64,000 nt of DNA from Gillisella vitis (GTDB lineage Bacteria; Pseudomonadota; Alphaproteobacteria; Rhizobiales; Rhizobiaceae), in assembly GCF_021559775.1 (NCBI RefSeq), contig NZ_CP056048.1:496001-560000 (forward strand). Reading direction: 5' to 3'. Shown here piece by piece: positions 46,352 to 55,510 of the stretch (position 1 is the stretch's first letter; each line of letters begins with the position of its first letter). Under the pieces are notes generated by a model. That model was not told the origin of the DNA, ran no database searches, and saw nothing but the letters and a program-made list of their open reading frames with translations. Both the position numbers and the translations under genes were made by a program.

Positions 46352-49300
46352 ATGTCACGAAATCCTATGATCAGTCGCCCCCTGCGTAACGTTTCGCTCA
46401 CCCCCGAACTCGAGGGTTTCATTCATGCCAGCCTTGCGTCCGGCGACTATGCCAGCGCAAACGACATGGTGTGCGCAGCCCTTGACGGGCTGCGCAACGC
46501 GGGTTTGCCCATAGGCGGGCAAGATATGGGCATGCAAGACGTGGAATGGCCAAAAGGTGGCGGCAATTGCGGCGATCTGATCCGGGGGCGGGATTGGCGC
46601 AATTCCAGCCTCGGGGCGGTTTGTCAATGGTCGGGAGAATTGCGGGGGACGGTCGCCAATGTGGTCAATTCACCGGTTGCGACTGTATTGATGTGGGGAA
46701 AAGACCACATCATGATTTATAACGATGCCTATAGTGTCATTGCTGCGGATCGCCACCCGATAGCGCTCGGCATGCCTGTTGCCACCGCCTTCCCGGAAGT
46801 CTGGGATTGGAACCGTGGTATTCTGGAAGCCGGTTTCAGGGGCGAAACGGTGGTGTATCGGGATCAGCCGATTGTGCTGAATCGCCGGTCGGGACCGGAA
46901 AGACTGTTTCTCGATCTTTTCTATACTCCGGTGTACGATGCCGACGCCAAGGTCGGTGGCGTGATGTGTACGATTGTCGATAACAGCGCGCGTCTGTCGG
47001 TAGAGAGGCGGCTGGCTGAGCGCGAGGCGGAGTTGAGGCGGGTTACGGATGCCGTGCCCATGTTGATTTCCTATGTCGACCGGGATCACATCTATCGTTT
47101 CGTCAATGCCACCTATCAAGACTGGTTCGGTATTGCGCCTGAACGGGTGGTTGGGCGTCATGTGCGCGAACTGCTTGGCGATTTGTCATATACCAACCGC
47201 CGCTCTTCCATTGAGCGTGGCCTTGCGGGTGAAAGCTTTACCTCGGAAGCGACAATTATTCGCAACGGCGCGGAGCATCGGCTGGAAATACGCTATATCC
47301 CGCATGTCGAGGCGGATGGTTCGATCCCTGGGGTTCATATCCTATGTATCGATATGCAGGAGCATGCGAGGCGCGAAGCGGCCCTGATCATCAGCAATCG
47401 CCGGTTCCGCACCGCCATGGATGCGGTTCACGGGGTGTTGTGGACCAATGGCCGCGATGGCCGGATGGAGGGAGAACAGGCCGGCTGGTCGGCGCTGACA
47501 GGCCAGTCCATGGCCGAATACCAGGGTTATGGCTGGTCCGATGCCGTTCATCCGGACGATGTTACCGCCACCATTGGCGCCTGGCGGGCGGCGGTCGACA
47601 GTAAAACCATGTTTATCCATGAGCACCGTGTCCGGCGGGCCGATGGTGTCTGGCGCCAGTTTGCCATCCGGGCGCTGCCGCTTCTGGACAATGCGGGTGA
47701 AATCATCGAATGGGTCGGCGTTCACACCGATATCACCCACCAGCGGGCCGCTGAAGCGACCTTGCGTCAGCAGGCCGAGACCCTGGCGCGGCAGGTGCGC
47801 TACCGCGAACTGGCGGAAGAGCAGTTGCGCCATCTGAATGAGACGCTGGAAGCCCGCGTCGTCGCGGAAATTGGCGAACGGCGCCAGGCCGAAGCCAAGC
47901 TGGCGCAGGCGCAGAAAATGGAAACGGTCGGCAAACTGACCGGCGGTGTCGCCCATGATTTCAACAACCTGTTGCAGGTGATTTCCGGCAATCTTCAGCT
48001 GTTGTCGAAAGATGTGGCGGGCAATGAACGCGCCGAAACCCGAGTTTCCAATGCCATGGCTGGTGTGTCGCGCGGCTCAAAGCTTGCCAGCCAATTGCTG
48101 GCCTTTGGCCGGCGCCAGGCGCTGGAGCCGAAGGTCGTCAATATCAGCCGCTTCATCCAGGCGATGGATGACATGCTGCGACGTGCCGTTGGTGAGGCAA
48201 TCAAGCTGGAAACGGTGTTTCCAGGGGAGTTGTGGAATACCTTCATCGATCCGGCACAGATCGAAAACGCGCTTCTCAATCTTGCCATCAATGCCCGCGA
48301 TGCCATGGATGGGGTCGGAATGCTGACCATCGAGCTTGCCAATGTGCATCTGGATGACGCTTACGCCATGACCCATGACGAGGTCTCGGCCGGTCAATAT
48401 GTCATGCTGGCCGTCAGCGATACCGGGTCAGGGATCGCGCCTGAGATCATCGACAAGGTGTTTGAACCGTTTTTCTCCACCAAGGCAGAAGGCAAGGGCT
48501 CAGGCCTTGGCCTGTCGATGGTCTATGGCTTTGTCAAACAGTCCGGCGGCCATGTGAAAATCTATTCGGAGATTGGCCAGGGAACGACGATCCGGCTTTA
48601 TCTACCGCGCGCCATGCAGGCTGAGGACGTAGAAATCGCCGTCGATACCGGGCCGATCACCGGCGGCAGCGAGACGGTGTTGGTGGTGGAGGACGATGAG
48701 GCTGTTCGAGAAACGGTCGTGGCGCTCTTGGCGGATCTCGGCTACCGGGTATTGAAGGCTGTCGATGCAACCAGCGCCTTGAGTGTGATCGAAAGCGGCA
48801 TCCCCATCGACATCCTGTTTACCGATGTCATTATGCCGGGTACCCTAAAAAGCCCGGAACTGGCCCGCAAGGCTCGCGAACGCCTTCCCAATATCGCCGT
48901 GCTGTTCACATCCGGCTATACCGAGAATTCCATAGTGCATGGCGGCAAGCTGGATGCGGGTGTCGAGCTATTGTCCAAGCCCTATACAAAAGAGGCATTG
49001 GCACGGAAATTCCGGCATGTTCTGACCAATCAACGTCAACGGCTGACGGGCAGGGTCGCCGATCCGAAACCGGCTGTGGCCGTCGCCGAACCTGACATAA
49101 CCGGGCCGCTGACGGTTCTTCTGGTCGAGGATGACGCGCTGATTCGGATGGATACGGCGGAAATTCTTCAGGATGCCGGTTTTGTGGTGATCGATGTCAG
49201 CAGCGCAGAGCAGGCGATGGCCGCGCTTGAAACCCTGGCGATTGACGTGCTGGTGACGGATGTCAACCTTCCGGGCATGTCGGGGCGGGATCTTGCCGCA

Positions 49301-49468
49301 AGAACAAGGCAGATCCGGCCAGCTGCAGGCATTGTCTTTGCCACGGGTGATGCGTCTTGCGTGCGCGATGAAGCGGATGCTCGTGTGCTCACCAAGCCCT
49401 ATGGGGCCGAACAACTGGTCTCCACGGTTCGTCTGGCCTGCATTGCCGCACCCGCGACGAGCGCATAA
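46352..49468 (+). CDS. Hybrid histidine kinase with N-terminal ParD-like ribbon-helix-helix domain, PAS domains and two receivers
   Basis: The 1038-residue soluble protein starts at ATG 46352 with AGAGG 9 nt upstream. Residues 12-49 ([17 protein letters not shown], then [18 protein letters not shown]) look like a ParD/CopG antitoxin domain. PAS-type domains follow: about 85-215 ([16 protein letters not shown]), 235-335 and 350-460. The transmitter has His535 in [16 protein letters not shown] and HATPase boxes [20 protein letters not shown] and [12 protein letters not shown]. Two receivers follow with Asp825 (FTDVIMPG) and Asp970 (VTDVNLPG). The DNA-binding-like N-terminus on a kinase is unusual. 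No toxin gene lies next to it. Confidence 0.88.
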   Translation: MSRNPMISRPLRNVSLTPELEGFIHASLASGDYASANDMVCAALDGLRNAGLPIGGQDMGMQDVEWPKGGGNCGDLIRGRDWRNSSLGAVCQWSGELRGTVANVVNSPVATVLMWGKDHIMIYNDAYSVIAADRHPIALGMPVATAFPEVWDWNRGILEAGFRGETVVYRDQPIVLNRRSGPERLFLDLFYTPVYDADAKVGGVMCTIVDNSARLSVERRLAEREAELRRVTDAVPMLISYVDRDHIYRFVNATYQDWFGIAPERVVGRHVRELLGDLSYTNRRSSIERGLAGESFTSEATIIRNGAEHRLEIRYIPHVEADGSIPGVHILCIDMQEHARREAALIISNRRFRTAMDAVHGVLWTNGRDGRMEGEQAGWSALTGQSMAEYQGYGWSDAVHPDDVTATIGAWRAAVDSKTMFIHEHRVRRADGVWRQFAIRALPLLDNAGEIIEWVGVHTDITHQRAAEATLRQQAETLARQVRYRELAEEQLRHLNETLEARVVAEIGERRQAEAKLAQAQKMETVGKLTGGVAHDFNNLLQVISGNLQLLSKDVAGNERAETRVSNAMAGVSRGSKLASQLLAFGRRQALEPKVVNISRFIQAMDDMLRRAVGEAIKLETVFPGELWNTFIDPAQIENALLNLAINARDAMDGVGMLTIELANVHLDDAYAMTHDEVSAGQYVMLAVSDTGSGIAPEIIDKVFEPFFSTKAEGKGSGLGLSMVYGFVKQSGGHVKIYSEIGQGTTIRLYLPRAMQAEDVEIAVDTGPITGGSETVLVVEDDEAVRETVVALLADLGYRVLKAVDATSALSVIESGIPIDILFTDVIMPGTLKSPELARKARERLPNIAVLFTSGYTENSIVHGGKLDAGVELLSKPYTKEALARKFRHVLTNQRQRLTGRVADPKPAVAVAEPDITGPLTVLLVEDDALIRMDTAEILQDAGFVVIDVSSAEQAMAALETLAIDVLVTDVNLPGMSGRDLAARTRQIRPAAGIVFATGDASCVRDEADARVLTKPYGAEQLVSTVRLACIAAPATSA

Positions 49469-49499
49469 ACGTGGGCTCCAAAAACGCCGGGAGGTCGCG

Positions 49500-49524
49500 G
49501 TGTGGACACATCTGTGTGGGACAC
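49500..49524. promoter_or_regulatory. Two tandem palindromes upstream of the epimerase gene
   Basis: GTGTGGACAC (49500-49509) and GTGTGGGACAC (49514-49524) are each GTGT/ACAC palindromes and form a direct repeat with a 14-bp period, both followed by ATC. They lie 31-55 bp upstream of the epimerase ATG. This looks like a double operator; the regulator is unknown. Confidence 0.45.
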
Positions 49525-49554
49525 ATCCGCCTCGGAAAATAAGGGAGAGAGATT

Positions 49555-50448
49555 ATGAACAAGCGTATCGTCTTTACGGGCGGCACCGGCAAGGCTGGAC
49601 GCCATGCCGTTGCGCATCTGCAAGCCAAGGGATATTCGATCCTCAACCTTGATCTGAAGCCGCTTGACTGCCCTGGCGTCAATACGCTGATCACCGATAT
49701 CACCGATAGCGGCCAGGTGTTCAACGCGCTGACGACGCATTTCGGTTTTGACGGGTACGATCACGGCGCCCCGCCATCTGCGCCCGATGCCGTCGTGCAT
49801 TTCGCCGCCATTCCTCGGGTGATGATCGAGCCTGATAATTGCACCTTTTCGGCGAATGTCGTCGGAACCTATAATGTCATCGAGGCAGCAATGAAGCTTG
49901 GGGTGCGCAAGGTGATTATTGCGTCGAGCGAAACCACCTATGGCGTCTGTTTTGCCGAAGGTGACAAGGATTACCATGGTTTTCCGCTTGAAGAAGATTA
50001 TGACAGTGACCCGATGGATAGCTACGGCCTGTCCAAGGTGGTCAATGAAAAGACCGCACGGGCTTTTGCCATGCGCTACAAGGCCGATATCTATGCGCTG
50101 CGGATTGGCAATGTGATCGAGCCGCATGACTATGCCAATTTCCCTGGCTATCTCGACAACCCCATGTCGCGCAAGCGCAATGCCTGGAGCTATATCGACG
50201 CCCGCGACCTCGGCGAAATCGTCCATTTGTGCATCGAAAAGGACGGCCTCGGTTTTCAGGTGTTCAATGCCGTCAACGACACGATCACCGCCGATCTGCC
50301 GACCCGTGAATTTCTCGCCAAATATTGCCCCGACACGCCGGTTCTACGGGAGATGGGTGAGAATGAGGCACCGATTTCCAACCGAAAGGCCCGCGAGGTG
50401 CTTGGCTTCAAGGAAGAGCATCCCTGGCGCAAATATGTGACGCGCTGA
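49555..50448 (+). CDS. NAD-dependent epimerase/dehydratase family protein (extended SDR)
   Basis: The 297-residue protein has the Rossmann motif FTGGTGKAGRHA, the Asp that prefers NAD (NLDLKPLD) and the active-site pair Ser/Tyr-Lys (IIASSETTYG, YGLSKVVNEK). Family members act on nucleotide sugars or on sugar acids such as uronates. GAG-rich sequence precedes the ATG. It stands alone between the hybrid kinase and the convergent catabolic operon, so its substrate is not indicated. Confidence 0.87.
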   Translation: MNKRIVFTGGTGKAGRHAVAHLQAKGYSILNLDLKPLDCPGVNTLITDITDSGQVFNALTTHFGFDGYDHGAPPSAPDAVVHFAAIPRVMIEPDNCTFSANVVGTYNVIEAAMKLGVRKVIIASSETTYGVCFAEGDKDYHGFPLEEDYDSDPMDSYGLSKVVNEKTARAFAMRYKADIYALRIGNVIEPHDYANFPGYLDNPMSRKRNAWSYIDARDLGEIVHLCIEKDGLGFQVFNAVNDTITADLPTREFLAKYCPDTPVLREMGENEAPISNRKAREVLGFKEEHPWRKYVTR

Positions 50449-50481
50449 CAGTCTATCCAATAATCGCCGCTGACCGTCTGC

Positions 50482-50556
50482 AAATGGCGATTTCTGCGCT
50501 TCCGGTACTCACGTACGTTAAGTACGCTCCGTTCCGGTTCTCGAAATCACCATTTT
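50482..50556. repeat. Extended palindromic (REP-like) element between convergent genes
   Basis: Two imperfect arms of about 34 bp face each other around CGTAC-GTTAA-GTACG (centre about 50517). The outer ends are AAATGGCGATTTC and GAAATCACCATTT, complementary but for one base; CTTCCGG/CCGG segments lie between. The element sits between two convergent 3' ends, as intergenic palindromic repeats often do. Whether it recurs in the genome cannot be seen from one copy. Confidence 0.6.
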
Positions 50557-50646
50557 CGCCAGGCCAACAGCAATTCTTGAACAGACTGTAAGACAATCAG
50601 CCAAAGACATCCGCCGCCGGTTTGGACCGGCGGCGTGACGTTCGCG

Positions 50647-51768
50647 TCAGGCGAAGCGCTCAGGCCGGAACGTGGCCAACATCGGATGGCGTTCGCCACT
50701 GGCGATTTCATAGGCGAGAAGTTCGCCGACAATCAGGCCCAGTGTTGCGCCGCTATGGCTGAAGGCAACGAAGTAGCCTGGAATGGCCGCCAATTCGCCC
50801 AGAACCGGTTCACCGTCGCCGGGAATGGGTTTGCGGCCGACGCCATAGCTGGCTAGTTCGAGCTTCGGATTGCCTTCCAGTACCTTGGAGGCTTCCGTCA
50901 ACAGGCCATCCAGCGTTTCCTGCTTCACCTGATAGCTGCCATCCGCCAAAGTACCGACTTCTTCCTCGGACCATGCCGAATCCAATGCAAAACTGTTGTT
51001 GGGGCCGGGGCGAATAGCGATGCGGGGTGTGTTCAGCACGGCTGTCAAGGGAAGGTCGAGAGGCTTTGTTGTGACCAACAGCGAAATCGGGGTGCCGTCG
51101 TCAATTTTCTGGCCTGCATCAGCGGCCATTTTTGGAACGGACGGTCCCGTTGCCACTAGGACCGCATCGGCAGGATAGGTCGCACCGTTTGCTGCGCGAG
51201 CACCAACGGCGCGACCGTTTTCAATTATCACGCTGGCCGCCCCGGCATCTGTCACCAGCGTGCCGCCGCGCTCCTTAAATTCATCGACGAGAATTTTGAT
51301 CAGGGCGGGCAAATCCACCCAACCCTCGGCCGCGTTGAAAATAGCGCCCTGTGGTGTGACCACGTCCGCATCGACGCCAGGCGTCACAGCCTTGACCTCG
51401 TCTGCGGCCAGATGAACGGCATCATAGGCGAGCTTGACCTCATGGTCATAGGCTGCATCAATCTCATTGCTGGCGTCGTCGGCATCCCAGGTCAGTCCGC
51501 CTTTGAAGGACAGCCAATCGACACCCGGAAACCGTTCAGCCAATGTGCGGTAACGATCAATACCCGCCATCCGCAGGCGATGATAAGCATCAGAGCGCAT
51601 CCGCGAGGAATTGAGCCAGGACAGGGAGCGCCCGGACGCGCCATTTCCAACCGGTCCGTCATTGATCAGGGTGACATTGACGCCCTTGCGGACAAGTTGA
51701 ACCGCCGTGGACGTTCCAAAAATGCCGCCGCCGATAATGACAGCGCTTGATATCTTGTTTTTCGACAT
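50647..51768 (-). CDS. FAD-dependent oxidoreductase, DAO/glycine oxidase-like
   Basis: The 373-residue protein has the FAD-binding motif VIIGGGIFGTSTAVQLVRKG at residues 9-28 and a C-terminal DAO segment (GYFVAFSHSGATLGLIVGELLA). The family oxidises amines of small amino acids, sarcosine or opines. It is the last gene of the SBP-permease/ATPase-MocA-DAO operon. The opine oxidase subunits belong to this family, which fits the MocA-type dehydrogenase upstream. The substrate is not determined. Confidence 0.87.
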   Translation of the reverse strand: MSKNKISSAVIIGGGIFGTSTAVQLVRKGVNVTLINDGPVGNGASGRSLSWLNSSRMRSDAYHRLRMAGIDRYRTLAERFPGVDWLSFKGGLTWDADDASNEIDAAYDHEVKLAYDAVHLAADEVKAVTPGVDADVVTPQGAIFNAAEGWVDLPALIKILVDEFKERGGTLVTDAGAASVIIENGRAVGARAANGATYPADAVLVATGPSVPKMAADAGQKIDDGTPISLLVTTKPLDLPLTAVLNTPRIAIRPGPNNSFALDSAWSEEEVGTLADGSYQVKQETLDGLLTEASKVLEGNPKLELASYGVGRKPIPGDGEPVLGELAAIPGYFVAFSHSGATLGLIVGELLAYEIASGERHPMLATFRPERFA

Positions 51769-51808
51769 GGTTTTCTCTCAGTCTTCAATCATGATGATGT
51801 AAATTGGT

Positions 51809-52813
51809 TCACGGCTGTTCCCAGCCATTGCTCTTGGCAGAGCGGAAAAACGCATCGATGACCTTCATATTGGCCACGGCATCGCCTAGCCCGGATAACA
51901 AAGGCTCACCCGCCAGCACCGCGCGGGCAAAAGCATCGCATTGCAGGCCATATTGATTGGCAGCGCTGATCTCGATCACTTCACAGCCGCCACCGGTCAG
52001 GTCACGGCCATCATCGATGGTGATGGTGGTGGGCGCATCGGTTGGGGCATTGAAGGGAATGGCAATTTCGATGCGGCCTTTGGTGCCGAGCACCGTGACC
52101 TTCTGGCAAAGGGATAATTGGGTGGCGCAGGTAAACGTGAGGTGGCGATTGGCGGAGAATTCCGCCAGACCGCTCATCATCCTGTCCGTCTGGAATGTCT
52201 CATCCTGATCAAACAGGCCAATCACACGCTCTGGCTCACCATCAAACACAAAGCGGGCGGTATTGATGGCGTAACAGCCGACATCATAAAGCCCGCCGCC
52301 GCCAATATCTTTCTGGTTGCGCACATTGGCGGGATCATCAAGGTAATAGGAGAAGATCGTCTGAATGCTCCGCACCTCGCCAATACGCCCGGCTTTCACC
52401 AAATCCCGCACCTTCAGCCATTGCGGATGGTGGCGCACCATGAAGGCCTCTGCGACCAGCACACCAGAGGAGCTGGCAGCATCAGCAATCTGCATCGCTT
52501 CCTCTGCCGTCAACGCAATTGGCTTTTCACACAGCACTGGCTTGCCGTGGCGGATAGCTTCCAGCGTCATCGGCATATGCAGGTGATTGGGCAGCGGATT
52601 ATAGATGGCATCGATATCGGGATCGCGGAGCAATTCCTCATAGCTGCCATAGGCTTTGGCAATGCCAAGGTCAGCCGCCACACTCTGCGCTTTTGCCAGT
52701 GAGCGCGACGCAATTGCCGCAACAATGCCCGTTTCGCCCGCCTGAATGGCCGGAATAACGGCCTTGATGGCAATATTGGCGGCTCCCAGCACGCCCCATC
52801 TGAGCTTTTTCAT
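51809..52813 (-). CDS. Gfo/Idh/MocA family oxidoreductase
   Basis: The 334-residue protein has an N-terminal NAD(P)-binding fold (RWGVLGAANIAIKAVIPAI) and the family motif VLCEKPIAL near residue 94, whose Lys is catalytic. The C-terminal domain includes GGGGLYDVGCYAINTARFV-like residues. Family members oxidise inositols, sugars, rhizopine or glucose-fructose pairs. It is third in the operon, 26 bp upstream of the fused transporter gene's stop and before the DAO gene. Confidence 0.9.
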   Translation of the reverse strand: MKKLRWGVLGAANIAIKAVIPAIQAGETGIVAAIASRSLAKAQSVAADLGIAKAYGSYEELLRDPDIDAIYNPLPNHLHMPMTLEAIRHGKPVLCEKPIALTAEEAMQIADAASSSGVLVAEAFMVRHHPQWLKVRDLVKAGRIGEVRSIQTIFSYYLDDPANVRNQKDIGGGGLYDVGCYAINTARFVFDGEPERVIGLFDQDETFQTDRMMSGLAEFSANRHLTFTCATQLSLCQKVTVLGTKGRIEIAIPFNAPTDAPTTITIDDGRDLTGGGCEVIEISAANQYGLQCDAFARAVLAGEPLLSGLGDAVANMKVIDAFFRSAKSNGWEQP

Positions 52814-52839
52814 AATTGTCTATGCCTTCTATTTATCAC

Positions 52840-54363
52840 TTACAAAACCTCCGCCAGAAAGTGCTTCAACCGCGCACTCTGGGGGTGGTCAAAAATGGCC
52901 TCGGGCGAGCCTGCTTCCACCACCTTGCCCTCATCCATGAAAATCACCTGATCAGCGACGCGGCGGGCAAAGCCCATTTCGTGGGTCACAACCACCATGG
53001 TCATGCCCCGTTCGCCCAGATCGGCCATCAGGTTCAGCACGCCCTTCACCAGTTCGGGATCAAGCGCCGACGTGACTTCATCAAACAGGATGACTTCCGG
53101 CTCCATCGCCAGCGCACGGGCAATCGCCACCCGCTGCTGTTGACCGCCAGAGAGGCCGCCGGGGCGGTGATGTTTGCGGCTTTCCAGCCCGACATCGCGC
53201 AATCTCGCCAGCGCGATCCGTTCGGCTTCCTGCCGCGACATGCCTTTGATCTTGGTCAGCGACAGCATGACATTGTCGAGCGCCGAGTGATCGGGAAACA
53301 GGTTGAAATGCTGGAACACCATGCCGACCTTGCGGCGCAGTTTTTCGGGCTTCATCGCCAGAATGCTGCTACCGTCAAGCAGGACATCGCCGCTCTTTGG
53401 TTCCACCAAGCGGTTGAGGCAGCGCAAAAGCGTCGATTTTCCAGAACCAGACGGGCCAATGATGCAGGTGACCGTGCCGGGTTTGACGGTGAGATCAACA
53501 CCTTTGAGCACATCCAGCGTGCCATAGGCCATGGTCAGCCCGCGCACATCCAGACTGCCGCCGGTAAAGGTGATCTCTTTGGCCGGTGCTTTTGCACCAT
53601 CGACGGCCTTTGCAAGCTCGCTCACTTCGGCAAGACCGCTTATGGCCTCGCTGGCAGGTTTTTTACCCAGCCGCAACCGTGTATCGATGGTGTTGACCAG
53701 ATGGGTCAGCGGCACGGTAATGACCAGATAGAACATGCCCGCCAGCAACAGGGGCGAGAGATTTCCGGTCACAACGGCCTGATCTTGTCCAACCCGGAAA
53801 ATCTCACGCTCCGACGCCAAAAGACCGAGAAAATAAACGAGACTGGAATCTTTCACATTGCCGATGAACTGATTGACCAGTGCTGGCAACACCCGGCGTA
53901 CGCCCTGCGGCACAATGATCAGACGCATGCCTTGGCCATAGCTCATGCTCAACGCCCGGCAGGCTTCAAGCTGGCCCCGATCGACACTTTGAATGCCGGA
54001 ACGAAAAATTTCGCCAATATAGGCCCCGGCAATCAGGCTCAACGCCAAAATACCAAGTGGGTAAGGTGATGGTCCCCAGATCTCACGGGCAATGCGGGCA
54101 AAACCCTGACCGATCAACAAAATCGTCACAATCGCAGGCAGGCCGCGAAAGATGTCGGTATAAAGCCGTGCTGGAATGCGCAGCCAAGGCGAGCGCGAAA
54201 TGCCCATGATGGCCAGGATCATGCCAATCACCACGCCAATCACGGTGGAGGCGAAGGCGAGGATAAGCGTATTTTTCAAGCCGACCGTAATCATGGCAGG
54301 CAAGACTTCGGCCATCGCGTCCCAGTCGAGAAAACTGCGACGCAGTGTTTCAAGCCATTCCAT
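52840..54363 (-). CDS. Amino-acid-type ABC transporter, permease fused to ATPase
   Basis: The 507-residue protein joins two normally separate subunits. Residues 1-230 are a HisM/GlnP-like permease with five or six membrane segments and the EAA loop [21 protein letters not shown] linker of about 35 residues follows. Residues 265-507 are a GlnQ-type ATPase: [47 protein letters not shown]. It works with the binding protein upstream to import a polar amino acid or an opine-like compound. The fused form would act as a homodimer. Confidence 0.92.
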   Translation of the reverse strand: MEWLETLRRSFLDWDAMAEVLPAMITVGLKNTLILAFASTVIGVVIGMILAIMGISRSPWLRIPARLYTDIFRGLPAIVTILLIGQGFARIAREIWGPSPYPLGILALSLIAGAYIGEIFRSGIQSVDRGQLEACRALSMSYGQGMRLIIVPQGVRRVLPALVNQFIGNVKDSSLVYFLGLLASEREIFRVGQDQAVVTGNLSPLLLAGMFYLVITVPLTHLVNTIDTRLRLGKKPASEAISGLAEVSELAKAVDGAKAPAKEITFTGGSLDVRGLTMAYGTLDVLKGVDLTVKPGTVTCIIGPSGSGKSTLLRCLNRLVEPKSGDVLLDGSSILAMKPEKLRRKVGMVFQHFNLFPDHSALDNVMLSLTKIKGMSRQEAERIALARLRDVGLESRKHHRPGGLSGGQQQRVAIARALAMEPEVILFDEVTSALDPELVKGVLNLMADLGERGMTMVVVTHEMGFARRVADQVIFMDEGKVVEAGSPEAIFDHPQSARLKHFLAEVL

Positions 54364-54441
54364 TCAAAAGTCCTTCCCGGTTATGGTCAATTGCCCAGTG
54401 GAGACCCGGTTGGTGTTCGCAACCAACCGGGCGGAGTCACA

Positions 54442-55269
54442 TCAGGGCTTGGGAAGATAGTCGGCAGGCATTGGCGAGCCGGGAAACCATTTTTCGTAGA
54501 GTTTCTTCCATGTGCCATCCTGCATCGCGGCGTGCAGGCCCTTGTTGAAGGCCTCGCGCAGCCCGTCATTGCCCTTGCGGATCACGAAACCGGCAGGCGC
54601 ATCAAAGCTTGGAATGTTGACGGCGATTTTAAGCGCCTTGAAACGATCCGTGTAGTCCTTGGCGGCCTCATAATCGAGGAAGTGGGCATCGACCGTGCCA
54701 TTGTTCAGGGCCGAGACGGCGGAGTTGTTGTCGGGAAATTTGACGAGATCGGTGTCCTTGAAATTCTTGGTCGCATAGATTTCCTGCAACGTGCCTTGCA
54801 CCACGCCCAGGCGCTTGCCCTTCAGGCCCGCGGCATCGGTAATCTTCGCATCCGGGGTCAGCACCGAGAGATATCCGGCCAGATAGCCATCAGAGAAATC
54901 AACGGTCTTCTTGCGTGCTTCGGTCGTGCCTATGGCCGCGACGGCCACGTCGAACCGGCCATTGGCAACAGACGGCATCAGGGCCGAAAATTCCTGACCG
55001 GTAAAGACAACCTGATCTTTCTTGAAGCCCATGCGCTCGGCAACATTGAGAAAGAGTTCAATGTCGAAGCCGGTGAACTGGCCATCAGAGGTGATGAATG
55101 TATAGGGTTTGGAATCGCCCATGGTGCCGACACTGATGACCTTCGGGTCAATCAGTCCGTAAGGATTGTCGGCTGCAACGGCCTGCTGCGCCATCAATCC
55201 GGCACAGGCAAGGACCGCCGCGATAACTGCGCCACGCGCCTTCTGTGAAATTGCTCTCGTTATGCTCAT
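54442..55269 (-). CDS. Periplasmic amino-acid-type binding protein (family 3)
   Basis: The 275-residue protein starts at ATG 55269 ([13 protein letters not shown]) with GGAG 11 nt upstream; the longer open frame is not used. A signal peptide is cleaved after AVAA near residue 33. Family 3 features are [20 protein letters not shown] and [20 protein letters not shown]. It is the first gene of the catabolic operon and feeds the fused permease/ATPase 78 bp downstream. The ligand is probably an amino acid or amino-acid conjugate. Confidence 0.9.
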   Translation of the reverse strand: MSITRAISQKARGAVIAAVLACAGLMAQQAVAADNPYGLIDPKVISVGTMGDSKPYTFITSDGQFTGFDIELFLNVAERMGFKKDQVVFTGQEFSALMPSVANGRFDVAVAAIGTTEARKKTVDFSDGYLAGYLSVLTPDAKITDAAGLKGKRLGVVQGTLQEIYATKNFKDTDLVKFPDNNSAVSALNNGTVDAHFLDYEAAKDYTDRFKALKIAVNIPSFDAPAGFVIRKGNDGLREAFNKGLHAAMQDGTWKKLYEKWFPGSPMPADYLPKP

Positions 55270-55412
55270 TGTCGTTGTTCTCCGCTCTGGTGATTGTTCT
55301 TCTTCGCCGCGCTGTCCTTGTGCTGGCGCGCACGGTTTCCCATCCGGATGAATGGCGGCAACCACCCATCCGGCAAATGCTTGTCGCATGCCGTTTTCTT
55401 GTTATTGAACAT

Positions 55413-55424
55413 GAGACCGGTCTC
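55413..55424. promoter_or_regulatory. Palindromic operator GAGACCGGTCTC, copy 1
   Basis: This is a perfect 12-bp palindrome with central CCGG, as LacI-family proteins usually require a central CG. It lies 144 bp upstream of the binding-protein gene start. An identical copy is centred 21 bp away, two helical turns. Confidence 0.8.
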
Positions 55425-55433
55425 TATCTTAAA

Positions 55434-55445
55434 GAGACCGGTCTC
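55434..55445. promoter_or_regulatory. Palindromic operator GAGACCGGTCTC, copy 2
   Basis: Identical to copy 1 and 65 bp upstream of the lacI-family gene. Both copies can be extended by partial A/T matches (AAGAGACC...GGTCTCTT here). TTGACA at 55453-55458 is a candidate -35 element for the regulator gene, so binding would also affect autoregulation. Confidence 0.8.
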
Positions 55446-55510
55446 TTTTGGTTTGACAATTGTTATATTCGCATTGACCGTCCGTCAATATCCCTTATAG
55501 AGCTAATATC

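Noticed and set aside
46352..46500. A free ParD antitoxin gene with a ParE toxin partner
   Set aside because: The RHH-like segment is in frame with the kinase without a stop, and no ParE-like gene is adjacent. It is treated as a fused domain.
52816..54069. A 417-codon plus-strand frame opposite the fused permease/ATPase
   Set aside because: It is His- and Gln-rich with no domain, and overlaps a gene with intact ABC motifs.
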